Shown here piece by piece: positions 47,701 to 60,120 of a DNA stretch of 64,000 nucleotides; within the stretch, counting starts at the first letter, position 1, and each line of letters begins with the position of its first letter. Source of the DNA: Anthoceros angustus (taxonomy: Eukaryota > Streptophyta > Anthocerotopsida > Anthocerotales > Anthocerotaceae); the NCBI GenBank assembly GCA_010909165.1, contig MU008176.1, positions 860,856 to 924,855 of the forward strand, written 5' to 3'. The notes below the pieces were generated by a model, which was given only the letters and a program-made list of their open reading frames with translations, was not told where the DNA came from and did no database searches. A program made the translations under genes and the position numbers.

Positions 47701-49698
47701 TAGGTCCTTAATTAAAGCATTTTTTAATGTCTTTTTATATAAAAAATATCCGAAATACTTTGCAGTTGCTATGAAAGCTACATCTTCTGGACTTTCAGTT
47801 GAATATTTTATATCATTATCTGGTGTTCCAGGAAGAGTGATTGTAGAATGACATAATGAAAGAATGAGAGTGAACATATCAATAGCTGCTCTTTGATCTC
47901 CATTTTTCCACTTAAAATCTGATAGTCTTGGATCTTCAAAAGCAAAATCCTGAGTAGAGCGTTCAACTAGATTTTCTATCTTTTTAAGATGGAAGGCATC
48001 TGGATCATGCTTTTGCACTATAGTCTTTTCTAAATCCGACATCCCTATACCGTATTGTACTCCAGCTATTGAGCACTTCAAGAATTTCATTTTATTTTGT
48101 GTAAGTGTTCCAGTTTTATCAGCTAATATAATTTTCACCTGCAAGTCCATGCAGATTTCTGTACAACAAATCTGATACTGGAATGCACCTCTTCAAGGTT
48201 TTCAAGATGAACTCTAGTAGTGAAAGTTCAATGGTGAAAATATAAAACTAATTTTAAATTATATAGAAAGAGCATGGAACTCAAAGAATTACTCGACCAA
48301 GATCTTCATTCAAATTCGATGTTCGCATTGTAGTTGCTATATCATGTTCCTCACAATATAAATGTAAATCACATGCAATAATGTACGCTTGTGCATACTT
48401 GGTAGCCTCAAGTGACATAGGAAGTACCAGAGAGCATGCATGACCTAATTAATCTATCATAAGTTCAATGCAATATACGAAGTATTCGAATCAGAATATG
48501 AAAGTCTAGAAATATACTATGTAGATGATTTAAATGAAGAATAACTTTGTTATCATATTATAATTGAAGACAAATGGGATGCTATATTACCATAAGCAAG
48601 CAAACAATACACATACCGCCAAAGCCAAGCTAGCCAAATTGTTGACGATGGAGCAAATTCTTGATAAAATGGTTTGTCATGGATAGTAATTGCTTCAATT
48701 TGCAAATACCACGGCTTTCCATGACGTGATGTGGTCCAACCACGTCCAAAACCAATTGAAATGATTGATATTATATGCAGAAAAATTATATTGTACAAAT
48801 ATAAGTCATCCACACTACGATCTACTGAACTACGTTTTGATATTTGAGAACTAGTTGAACTATTTAGTGCCATTTTAGTGTCTATCCCAACAAAAATAAC
48901 TGCTGCATATACAAATTCTGTATTCACAAGCTTCATACCCCGCAAAAGTAATTGTGCATGAGACACCGTAATTTTCTTTCCTTCAAACTTAAAAATTCCA
49001 TTAAAATCCGTAAAGAATGGATTGGGTTGCCCACATTGTAGAGTTGCATTCAACTTGTAGAAATTCTCAGGTTTATTTTGTGTTGCGTTTAATATGCCAT
49101 GTTTCACAATGGTGGCAGAACCACCATCTAAATCTTTCGTATCAACATAACAAAAGTTATCTGAATAACTTGTGGACAATAACAATAGATCTGCTGGAAC
49201 ACCCATATTTGCTTCAAGTTTCACAAGATCACCTATTTTTAAATCTTTCCAACAACACTGGTCAAAAATTCCATTCTTTTGGCATACAAGAATTGTCTGA
49301 GAATGTAGTAACTCACTAGCTTTTCTACGTCTATAGTCTTCAATAGCCTCTCTCAGCATCGCTGTCAAGAAGAAGGCAAAACAAAATCCAAATGTAGTGT
49401 GCATGGATTTTGTCAACTGGATTACATTGATCAAAGTCAGAAGAGCATAAAGCGTGCTCACTATATTAGGAACTCGTCTTAGTTGTTCATATAATGTCTT
49501 TGGGATGAAATTAATGTAAGTATATTTGTACAGTTGCAACTCATTAGAAGTTCTTGGATTTCCATAAAGTGTGCGAGCAGAACCTATGTAAATAGTTCGC
49601 AAACCAGAAGCTAGGTATATAGATTCGAAACCAGATTTGAACGTAGATATCAACCTCGATATCAATGTCTTATTGCTGGGTGTTTCCAGCTCATCCAT
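44723..49698 (-). CDS. P4-type ATPase (phospholipid flippase family), 12 exons, A-domain Glu missing
   Basis: Exons, all with GT-AG borders: 49698-48591, 48444-48293, 48138-47633, 47514-47301, 47222-47097, 47003-46809, 46632-46297, 46213-46115, 46040-45823, 45577-45428, 45306-45092, 45008-44723. They join in phase except for one base at a T10 run at the start of exon 9, giving about 1200 residues, normal for P4-ATPases. Motifs: YTYINFIPKTLYEQLRRVPN before M1; DLHLYCEEHDIATTMRTSNL; phosphorylation site ADKTGTLTQNKM; LLTKGAD; KFWILTGDSINTSSSMGYA; SIGDGSNDIPMIQKANIGVG; EFRFLERLLLVHGAWCYQR; LDQDVSAA. The A-domain D-G-E-T is replaced by LDGGSATIVKHG, so the Glu that drives dephosphorylation is absent. 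The family moves lipids to the cytosolic leaflet; this copy may be inactive or altered. Introns are AT-rich. Confidence 0.88.
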
Positions 49699-50560
49699 AT
49701 CAACATAACCAATATTTGGTATAAGCCTTGTTTTGTATCATAGTGAAACCATTGAAGCTTTTTACCTTAGAGTAGTCACCTTCACAAAACTATTAGTTCA
49801 TCAGCACAGAAATATTCTAGCTCCTAGGAAGATATAAAAAGTTACATTTCTATTGTAAATGATTATGGGCTTGCTCTCATGCCCCGGAAGCAATATATCG
49901 CATTGTACAAAGAAGCTAGAGTCAATGTATAACATGGTATAACATAAGAATCATAGCAATCTTCCACCAGCCTTACTAGGCAGTTTCTCAACTAGGTATA
50001 CAAAGTATGCAATGATGAAATGAATAGACGAAAAAGAGATAAAACTTATTTTTCATTGAGGAGTTTGGGGGAAGACCATTTAAGTGTCTCGGTAAAGTGG
50101 AGGGCTATGGTATACAAGATTAGGTATTTTTTTAAATTTTAAAAAATTATTTTTAAAAAATATTTTACATAAATACATTTAAATATTTATAACAGGACTA
50201 GAATATAGTAAAATATAACAAAGTGAAGTTATTTTTCCACACAAGGTTTGTGCGCTTGGCACAATATCTCATATCTTGCATCCATGTTGATACATCCATC
50301 CCTAAACTCAATTTTTAGGATAGGTTCGAACATGGGGGACATAACATCTTTAGCTCTAATGGTAAGTAAGCCCTTTCTAATTCCCAACTAGATAAACATA
50401 TTGGGAGGAGTAGGTAGCTTGTTCAAGTTCTTTGTCCAGCAGTGGAAGAGTACGGTGACTCAGATGTGTGAGGCATCCACAAGCTAAGTGGTAGAAGAAG
50501 TATTTGTCAGATAAGTTGGTCGAGGTTTCCGACGTTGCTTGGGCTTCGTGTCGATGGAGG
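49699..50560. other. AT-rich intergenic stretch
   Basis: Follows the P4-ATPase start and should contain its promoter. I see no ORF with a recognisable product and no strong repeat before the array starts at about 50.56 kb. Confidence 0.5.
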
Positions 50561-50587
50561 TAGCCAAATAGCTCATTAGAGTTAGCC

Positions 50588-50708
50588 CGGGCTAATCTCC
50601 CTTGGCCAAGCTTCCTCTAGAGGTCCCCTAGGCTAATCTCCCTTGGCCAAGGGCCCTCGAGAGGTCCCCTTGGCTAATCTCCCTTGGCCAAGGGCCCTCT
50701 AGAGGTCC
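50588..50708 (+). repeat. 41-bp tandem repeat, three units
   Basis: GGCTAATCTCCCTTGGCCAA begins each unit; CTCTAGAGGTCCCC follows. A second copy of the whole block is at 59161-59282. CCTTGGCCAAGG inside it is a perfect palindrome. Confidence 0.9.
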
Positions 50709-50904
50709 TCATCACCTCGGTATAGATAAGACTTCCCACTAAAGTCTTCATTCCCCTCCTATATTTTGGTGAATAATCTAATTAGAATAGGAATTAAAGA
50801 ATCACAAAAACTTATAAACAATTATCCATAAGGATAAGTTTTCCTAATAAGGATAATAGTATACAACCGAAAACAAAATCAATAATCAACCATAAACACA
50901 CCAA

Positions 50905-52163
50905 GGCGATGACATGTAGAGTGATGTTACCCACATCAATATTGAGCTTTTCATCTTATTGATCACTTTCGCCTTAATTCTATGGCACCAAAAGGGTAAA
51001 ATTATGCTTCCATCAAACCTATAGCAAAGCTACTATCTATGCAAGTCGAGCTTTTCATCTTAATGATCACTTTCGCCTTAATTCTATGGCACCAAAAGGG
51101 TATGGAGGTCAAGGATTCATCAAACCTAGGAGCAGACCTACTACAAGAATCTTCTACAAACCCATAGATTGCATATAGATAAAGTTAAATTTGGTTCTAT
51201 AATACCTACCTAGAATCTTTAAAATAGAATCGAAATACCTCTAGATATCCAATGGGGCTTAGTTGGGGAGTATGACATAAGATATGGATACGCATGTCAC
51301 ATGATAGATCAATTTCTATATCTAGAAATTTATTCATCGTGATAAATATATCAATAATATCGATAGGCGTATGATAGGGCATTTTGAACCAAGACATATA
51401 GAATGTTTCTAGCTAACTTCTTGGTCACCAATGAAGAGGGACGTTCTAGACTCTCTCTCGGTATTCTTCTACAACGCCTTGGTGTTAGTTCTTCAAGCAC
51501 GACCATCTAATATCATAATTGTAAAGCCCAAGGAATGACATGTAGATGTTACCCACATCAATATTGAGCTTTTCATCTTATTGATCACTACCATAATTGT
51601 ATGGCACCAAAAGGGTAAAATTATGCTTCCATCAAACCTATAGCAAAGCTACTATCTATGCAAGCTGAGCTTTTCATCTTAATGATCACTTTCGCCCTTA
51701 ATTCTATGGCACCAAAAGGGTATGGAGGCTGAAGGGATTCATCAAACCTAGGAGCAGACCTACTACAAGAATCTTCTACAAACCCATAGATTGCATATAG
51801 ATAAAGTTAAATTTGGTTCTATAATACCTACCTAGAATCTTTAAAATAGAATCAGGAAATACCTCTAGATATCCAATGGGGCTTAGTTGGGGAGTATGAC
51901 ATAAGATATGGATACGCATGTCACATGATAGATCAATTTCTATATCTAGAAATTTATTCATCGTGATAAATATATCAATAATATCGATAGTGTGATAGGG
52001 CATTTTGAACCAAGACATATAGAATGTTTCTAGCTAACTTCTTGGTCACCAATGAAGAGGGACGTTCTAGACTCTCTCTCGGTATTCTTCACGGCGAACG
52101 CCTTGGTGTTAGTTCTTCAAGCACCCACCATCTAATATCATAATTGTAAAGCCCAAGGAATGA
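50905..52163 (+). repeat. Two direct copies of the 630-bp block
   Basis: 50905-51536 and 51537-52163 align throughout (GATGTTACCCACATCAATAT at the start, AATTGTAAAGCCCAAGGAAT at the end). Other full or partial copies are at 55322-55691, 58760-59131, 59487-60120 and 63265-63640. Minus-strand frames of 60-80 codons starting MSWFKMPYHT recur in most copies, but they follow from the sequence identity of the copies and show no family resemblance. Confidence 0.88.
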
Positions 52164-52430
52164 TGTAGCCAACCAAGCTAGTATAGGAAATGAGGTCGTG
52201 GTATCCAAGAAATTAAGGATCCATCCTCGGATCATGGTATTTCCATCATGGTTTAATTGTAAAATGATGTATTTGTTGGTATGATATATGCCACCACCCC
52301 ATGGCCTGAAATTAAGGATATCTATCCTTGGATCATGATGTTTCTATCAAGGATTAATTGTATTAGCGATTCGTCATGTCCCATACCCTAAGAAAGGGCC
52401 ATCCTTGGCCTTCGAACTATCTTCCTTATG

Positions 52431-52820
52431 CTTCTACAATCCAAGGATTCCAAGGATGTCTTTGGTTTTCGAAATCTTTCCTGCAATCCAAGGATTCCGA
52501 GGATGTCCTTGGTCTTCGAAATCTCTTCTACAATCCAAGGATTAATTATGAGGATGTCCTTGGTCTTCGAAATCTCTTCTACAATCCAAGGATTAATTAT
52601 GAGGATGTCCTTGGTCTTCAAATCTCTTCTACAATCCAAGGATTAATTATGAGGATGTCCTTGGTCTTGAAATCTCTTCTACAATCCAAGGATTAATTAT
52701 GAGGATGTCCTTGGTCTTCGATATCTCTTCTACAATCCAAGGATTTTGAGGATGTCCTTAGTCTTGAAATTTCTTCTACAATCCAAGGATTAATTGAGGA
52801 TGTTCTTGGTCTTCAAATAT
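52431..52820 (+). repeat. 51-bp hairpin-prone minisatellite, copy 1
   Basis: The unit reads CCAAGGATTAATTATGAGGA, TGTCCTTGGTCTTCGAAATC, TCTTCTACAAT, about seven times with shorter variants (CCAAGGATTCCGAGGATG). CCAAGGA and TCCTTGG are exact inverted 7-mers 15 bases apart in every full unit. Confidence 0.9.
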
Positions 52821-52885
52821 GAAACGAAACTTTGCCGCAACTATATATGCCGGTGACATGATACACTAATTCCAATAAAAAAAAC

Positions 52886-53468
52886 ATGGAAAGAAGTGTT
52901 GATGCCATGGAACGTGGAGCATCAATAACTCGACATCGGGGACGTCTAAAGGGGTCTAAAAACAAGAAGACACTTGCGCGGAAGGCTGTGCGACCCAAAA
53001 TGACAAATCACAAGGAATATTTGAGTCGATCCGTGGACAATATGCCATGGACGCGGCTCGAGCAAAGAAGGCAAGGAGCAAGTCCGCAAGTCCAGCTAAT
53101 TCAAGTGATGAAGAAGGTCATACAACAAACCCCAAAAGTGAGGAAAGAAGTGCCACAACAAGCCCCGTGATTGATGGGGAGGAAATGCCACAACAAGCCC
53201 TCGTAATTGATGGTGACGAAAAGCCACAAGAACCCTTAGTGATCGACAATGACAAGCGTGATAAGTTGGAAGAAATGACAAGATTGATCCATACCGACCT
53301 TTGTCCTCCTCCAAATCCCCAATGGTTGGCGGTGGTGACGACTACGACAAATTAGAAGAAATGACGAGATGGATCGATATTGACCTTTGTCCTCCTCATG
53401 ACTATTTTTTGGGCAATGACTATGCAATCTTTGAGTCGAGGATGGAGAAAGACCAAGAGGAGAAATAG
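52886..53468 (+). pseudogene. AT-hook-like acidic ORF in repeat unit 1
   Basis: ATG 52886 opens MERSVDAMERGASITRHRGR, then LKGSKNKKT. RGRLKGSKNK resembles an AT-hook (R-G-R-P followed by K-G-S-K-N-K) with Leu for Pro; AT-hooks grip the minor groove of AT-rich DNA. After a one-base slip near 53055 the frame continues ARAKKARSKSASPANSSDEE and three acidic repeats of a VIDGEEMPQQAL type. Then, after a second frame change near 53315, comes YDKLEEMTRWIDIDLCPPHD to a stop at 53466. KLEEMTR-x-I-x-x-DLCPP occurs twice, an internal duplication. The protein family is unknown to me. The unit could be part of a non-autonomous mobile element. Confidence 0.45.
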
Positions 53469-55321
53469 GTATAGAAGTAGGAAAGTAAAATTGAGACGGT
53501 CTCAATTATGTGTATTGAGATATTACAAAATGTACTAAGAGTTTATTGTAAATAGTAAAATACAAACATAGTAGAAGGTTGGAAGGAATCCGAATGAGGC
53601 AATAAAAGAACAATAAACTCCGCCCCAAGGCGCCATCACCGGAAGGACTTAAATTCCAGCCAGCTTCCCAACCTACAGCATAAATGCGGATATAGTGCAC
53701 GTTGGCGTTGACGAGAAACACCCTCGCCTACCCTCATGCAATGTGACCTCACGAATCGCGGGGTGAAAGGTGGAACGGCCACGCGAGGCCCATGTTCTAG
53801 TAGCGCTGCGTGCTAGCATCGACGATTGTAACCCCATAGATTGGGCGCCACCTTTAGGTCATATTTCTCTCTCTTTACATGATTTATTGGATATATCATG
53901 GTGAAACAATTTCTTGACCCAAGTCGGGCTGCTCGACCCGGCCCTAATTGTAACCCTAAAACCTGTGGTGCTCGCCATTTTTGCTGCCGCTCCGCCCGCG
54001 TGCGGGCTCGAATCTACCGTACCGCCATGCGCTCCACGAGCGTGAGGGGATGGCAGCCATGGTCTCACCCTTGCGGTCACACACCATCCCGTCCGACTAC
54101 ATAGCTTGTGTGCAATACTCTGAAGTATTTAGTGATTGCCTTGAATGGCCGGAGGAATGGAGTGTAGAATAATGTGCTCCGCTTTCGTTAGGGGTGCTAG
54201 AATGTCTAGGATTTTGTTGCGTTGGGCATAGGAAATGTGTGCGATGGTAGTGCAATGAGAAAGGAGATACCATTTGTGGGATTTTGTCACGGTATGGTTG
54301 TGCTTAAACCGTCTTCTCAATGTGATTGCGTGCTTGATCGATTCTCACGGACTCCTTGCAATGGTAGCCCTATAGAAACGGTTACACTGCTCTTCCCCGA
54401 CCTCTTTATGATTTTGGACGACCTTCCAATTGAGCTCAGGTTGTTGGCTCCCCCTCTCATGTTGCTGCCGCATTGTCATTCGTCTTTGAGCAGGACAGTC
54501 GCAAAGAGGAGGGTTCTTTGCTATTTAACTTACGTGGCAATTTATTGTGTGAGGAGCGGGAGTGAGGCGGCACGGTGCCCATCGCTTGGATTTTGTACAC
54601 ATAAACTAGGAGACAAAGTGATACAACAAGATGACTGAAAGAACTAGGGTGTTGTCCCCTTTGTAATCTTGGACAGGTTAAGACAGTTAGCTAGCACAAG
54701 TTCAATAATGGACCATGTGCTAGCTAACTATCTCTAAGACAGGTTGAGAAGGACTTATCAGTATTCCTAGACCGTAGAGGGATATTGTTCAGTATTTCTC
54801 TACTCTATAGCACCGTGTTTACGATTCATGTGCAATGAAAGATGCCAAGCAGTTCCATGGTCTAACTTAATAGCACCAAAAGGGTATGGAGGCTGAAGGG
54901 ATTTATCAAACGCTAGAAGCGGGCGTACTATTAGAATCTTCTACGAACCCATAGATTGCATACTATCGAGCGGATCGCTGTCGATTCTACTCGAAAATGT
55001 CTACCTACGTGGAACCAGAAGACAAGCAGTGTTAATGGACAGCCAAAATGATGCTTAGATTTCGAGGGAAGAAGAAGAATTCTACAACTTTGGGCACACT
55101 TTGCCTACAAGGTGGCAACCCAATCGGGACCTGCCACCCATCTCGCCTGCAAGGTGAGGTGGCTAGAAGCTCTATGTGTGTGGTACACACCGGGACCGTG
55201 CCGCCACCCATGGTGCCCTCATATAGGGCAAGCACACAACCTAGGGCCTTCCGGATAATGCCACTTTACGGTCACATGCGACGTTATAGCTGAGTTTTCA
55301 AATCAACATTGCCTACATATC
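53469..55321 (+). other. Spacer of repeat unit 1
   Basis: About 1.85 kb without a convincing gene. It is shared with 56954-58759 and 61410-63264. It contains a GC-rich patch (53600-54110) inside AT-rich sequence; frames here differ between copies because of indels. Confidence 0.5.
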
Positions 55322-55691
55322 TTTGTATATAGATAAAGTTAAATTTGGTTCTATAATACCTACCTAGAATCTTTAAAATAGAATCGAAATACCTCTAGAT
55401 ATCCAATGGGGCTTAGTTGGGGAGTATGACATAAGATATGGATACGCATGTCACATGATAGATCAATTTCTATATCTAGAAATTTATTCATCGTGATAAA
55501 TATATCAATAATATCGATAGGCGTATGATAGGGCATTTTGAACCAAGACATATAGAATGTTTCTAGCTAACTTCTTGGTCACCAATGAAGAGGGACGTTC
55601 TAGACTCTCTCGGTATTCTTCTACTGACGCCTTGGTGTTAGTTCTTCAAGCACGACCATCTAATATCATAATTGTAAAGCCCAAGGAATGA

Positions 55692-58600
55692 TGTAGCCAA
55701 CCAAGCTAGTATAGGAAATGAGGTCGTGGTATCCAAGAAATTAAGGATCCATCCTCGGATCATGGTATTTCCATCATGGTTTAATTGTATAATGATGTAT
55801 TTGTTGGTATGATGTATGCCACCACCCATGGCACGAAATGAAGGATATCTATCCTTGGATCATGATCTTTCTATCAAGGATTAATTGTATTAGCGATTTG
55901 TCATGTCCCATACCTTAAGAAAGGGCCATCCTTGGCCTTGAACTATCTTCCTTATGCTTCTACAATCCAAGGATTCCGAGGATGTCCTTGGTCTTCAAAT
56001 CTCTTCTACAATCCAAGGATTAATTATGAGGATGTCCTTGGTCTTGAAATCTCTTCTACAATCCAAGGATTAATTATGAGGATGTGCTTGGTCTTGAAAT
56101 CTCTTCTACAATCCAAGGATTAATTATGAGGATGTCCTTGGTCTTCTCTTCTACAATCCAAGGATTAATTATGAGGATGTCCTTGGTCTTCGATATCTCT
56201 TCTACAATCCAAGGATTTTGAGGATGTCCTTAGTCTTCAAATTTCTTCTACAATCCAAGGATTAATTGAGGATGTTCTTGGTCTTCAAATATGAAACAAA
56301 CTTTTGCCGCAACTATATATGCCGGTGACATGATACACTAATTCCAATAAAAAAAAAAGCAGAAGTGTTGATGCCATGGAACGTGGAGCATCAATAACTC
56401 GACATCGGGGCGTCTAAAGGGGTCTAAAACAAGAAGACACTTGCCGCGGAAGGCATTGCGATGTGACCCAAAATGACAAATCACAAGGAATATTTGAGTC
56501 GAGGATCCGTGGACAATATGCCATGGACGCGGGCTCGAGCAAAGAAGGCAAGGAGCAAGTCCGCAAGTCCAAGTCCAGCTAATTCAAGTGATGAAGAAGG
56601 TCATACAACAAACCCCAAAAGTGAGGAAAGAAGTGCCACAACAAGCCCCGATGATTGATGGGAGGAAATGCCACAACAAGCCCTCGTAATTGATGGTGAC
56701 GAAAAGCCACAAGAACCCTTAGTGATCGACAATGACAAGCTGTGATAAGTTGGAAGAAATGACAAGATTGATCCATACCGACCTTTGTCCTCCTCCAAAT
56801 CCCCAATGGTTGGCGGTGGTGGCGACTACGACAAATTAGAAGAAATGACGAGATGGATCGATATTGACCTTTGTCCTCCTCATGACTATTTTTTTGGGCA
56901 ATGACTATGCAATCTTTGAGTCGAGGATGGAGAAAGACCAAGAGGAGAAATAGGTATAGAAGTAGGAAAGTAAAATTGAGACGGTCTCAATTATGTGTAT
57001 TGAGATATTACAAAATGTACTAAGAGTTTATTGTAAATAGTAAAATACAAACATAGTAGAAGGTTGGAAGGAATCCGAATGAGGCAATAAAAGAACAATA
57101 AACTCCGCCCCAAGGCGCCATCACCGAAGGACTTAAATTCCAGCTTCCCAACCTACATAGCGAGATATAGTGCACGTTGGCGTGAAACACCCTCGCTCTA
57201 CCCTCATGCAATGTGACCTCACGAATGTCGGGGTGAAAGGTGGAACGGGCCACGAGGCCCATGTTGCTGTAGGCTGCTGCGGGCTAGCATCGACGATTGT
57301 AACCCATAGATTGGGCGCCTTTAGGTCATATTTCTCTCTCTTTACATGATTTATTGGATATATCATGGTGAAACAATTTCTTCGGCCCAAGTCGGGCTGC
57401 TCGACCCCTAATTGTAACCCTAAAACCTGTTGTGGTGCTCGCCATTTTTGCTGCCCGCTCCGCCGTGATGCGGGCTCGAATCTACCGTACCGCCATGCCG
57501 CTCCACGGCGTGAGGGGATGGCAGCCATGGTCTCACCCTTGCGCACGCACACCATCTGTAGTCCGACTACATAGCTTGTGTGCAATACTCGGCTGAAGTA
57601 TTTAGTGATTGCCTTGAATGGCCGGAGGAATGGAGTGTAGAATAATGTGCTCCCGCTTTCGCTAGGGGTGGAATGTCTAGGATTTTGTTGCGGTTGGGCA
57701 TAGGAAATGTGCAATGGTAGTGCAATGAGAAAGGAGATACCATTTGTGGGATTTTGTCACCGTATGGTTGTGCTTAAACCGTCTTCTCAATGTGATTGCG
57801 TGCTTGATCGATTCTCACGGACTCCTTGCAATGGTAGCCCTATAGAAAGCGGTTACCGCTCTTCCCGACCTCTTTATGATTTTGGACGACCTTCCAATTG
57901 AGCTCGGTTGATGGCTCCCCTCTCATGTTGCCGCATTGTCATTCGCCTTTGAGCGGGGCGATCGCAAGAGGAGGGTTCTTTGCTATTTAACTTACGTGGC
58001 AATTTATTGTGTGAGGAGCGGGAGTGAGGCAGACCGGTGCCCATCGATTGGATTTTGTACACATAAACTAGGAGAAAAAGTGATACAACAAGATGATCGA
58101 AAGAACTAGGTGTTGTCCCTTTGTAATCTTGACGAGTTAAGGCAGTTAGCTAGCACAAGTTCAATAATGGACCATGTGGCTAACTATCTTAAGACAAAGT
58201 TGAGAAGGACTTATCAAGATTCCTAGACCGTAGAGGGATATTGTTCAAGATCCTCTACTCTATAGCACCGTGTTTACGATTCATGTGCAATGAAAGATGC
58301 CAAGCCCATGGTCTAACTTAATAGCACCAAAAGGGTATGGAGGTGAAGGGATTTATCAAACGCTAGAAGCGGGCGTACTATTAGAATCTTCTACGAACCC
58401 ATAGATTGCATACTATCGGGCGATCATGCCGATTCTACTCGAAAATGTCTACCACGTGGAACCAGGTACAAAGCAGTGTTAATGGACAGCCAAAATGACG
58501 GTTAGATTTCGAGGAAGAAGAAGAATTCTACAACTTTGGGCACACTTTGCCTACAAGGTGGCAACCCAATCGGGGACACCCATCGCCCCGCAAGGTGAGT

Positions 58601-59131
58601 GGCTAGAAGCTCTATGTGTGTGGTACACACCGGGACCGTGCCGCCACCCCATGGTGCCCTCATATAGGGCAAGCACACAACCTAGGGCCTTAGGATAATG
58701 CCACTTACGGTCACATGCGACGTGATAGCTGAGTTTTCAAATCAACATTGCCTACATATCTTTGTATATAGATAAAGTTAAATTTGGTTCTATAATACCT
58801 ACCTAGAATCTTTAAAATAGAATCAGAAATACCTCTAGATATCCAATGGGGCTTAGTTGGGAGTATGACATAAGATATGGATACGCATGTCACATGATAG
58901 ATCGAATTTCTATATCTAGAAATTTATTCATCGGGATAAATATATCAATAATATCGTATAGGCGTATGATAGGGCATTTTGAACCAAGACATATAGAATG
59001 TTTCTAGCTAACTTCTTGGTCACCAATGAAGAGGGACGTTCTAGACTCTCTCTCGGTATTCTTCTGACGCCTTGGTGTTAGTTCTTCAAGCACGACCATC
59101 TAATATCATAATTGTAAAGCCCAAGGAATGA
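55692..59131 (+). repeat. Repeat unit 2
   Basis: Second copy of the 3.5-kb unit. Minisatellite at 55960-56285, AT-hook-like ORF relic at 56376-56953, spacer to about 58759, then a partial 370-bp block. In the ORF an additional G (GCGGGCTCGAGC near 56527) restores the frame lost in unit 1, but GACATCGGGGCGTC (near 56400) lacks a base that unit 1 has (GGGGACGTC). Confidence 0.85.
56376..56953 (+). pseudogene. AT-hook-like acidic ORF in repeat unit 2
   Basis: Frame open from 56473 as MTNHKEYLSRGSVDNMPW, then TRARAKKARSKSASPSPANS and a following SSDEEGHTTNPKSEE. It ends early at a slip near 56655 (GCCCCGATGATTGATGGG against GCCCCGTGATTGATGGGG in unit 1). The AT-hook part is frameshifted by one base. 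Confidence 0.45.
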
Positions 59132-60120
59132 CAGTGTAGCCAAATAGCTCATTAGAGTTAGCCCGGCTAATCTCCCTTGGCCAAGCTTCCTCTAGAGGTC
59201 CCCTAGGCTAATCTCCCTTGGCCAAGGGCCCTCGAGAGGTCCCCTTGGCTAATCTCCCTTGGCCAAGGGCCCTCTAGAGGTCCTCATCACCTCGGTATAG
59301 ATAAGACTTCCCACTAAAGTCTTCATTCCCCTCCTATATTTTGGTGAATAATCTAATTAGAATAGGAATTAAAGAATCACAAAAACTTATAAACAATTAT
59401 CCATAAGGATAAGTTTTCCTAATAAGGATAATAGTATACAACCGAAAACAAAATCAATAATCAACCATAAACACACTACTGGCGATGACATGTAGAGTGA
59501 TGTTACCCACATCAATATTGAGCTTTTCATCTTATTGATCACTTTCGCCCATAATTGTATGGCACCAAAAGGGTAAAATTATGCTTCCATCAAACCTATA
59601 GCAAAGCTACTATCTATGCAAGCTGAGCTTTTCATCTTAATGATCACTTTCGCCCTTAATTCTATGGCACCAAAAGGGTATGGAGGCTGAAGGGATTCAT
59701 CAAACCTAGGAGCAGACCTACTACAAGAATCTTCTACAAACCCATAGATTGCATATAGATAAAGTTAAATTTGGTTCTATAATACCTACCTAGAATCTTT
59801 AAAATAGAATCGAAATACCTCTAGATATCCAATGGGGCTTAGTTGGGAGTATGACATAAGATATGGATACGCATGTCACATGATAGATCAATTTCTATAT
59901 CTAGAAATTTATTCATCGTGATAAATATATCAATAATATCGTATAGGCGTATGATAGGGCATTTTGAACCGACATATAGAATGTTTCTAGCTAACTTCTT
60001 GGTCACCAATGAAGAGGGACGTTCTAGACTCTCTCTCGGTATTCTTCTACTGAACGCCTTGGTGTTAGTTCTTCAAGCACGACCATCTAATATCATAATT
60101 GTAAAGCCCAAGGAATGACA

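Noticed and set aside
51206-51397. 63-codon minus-strand frame (MSWFKMPYHT...) found in several array copies
   Set aside because: Conserved because the whole DNA block is recently duplicated; no family resemblance and disrupted in some copies.
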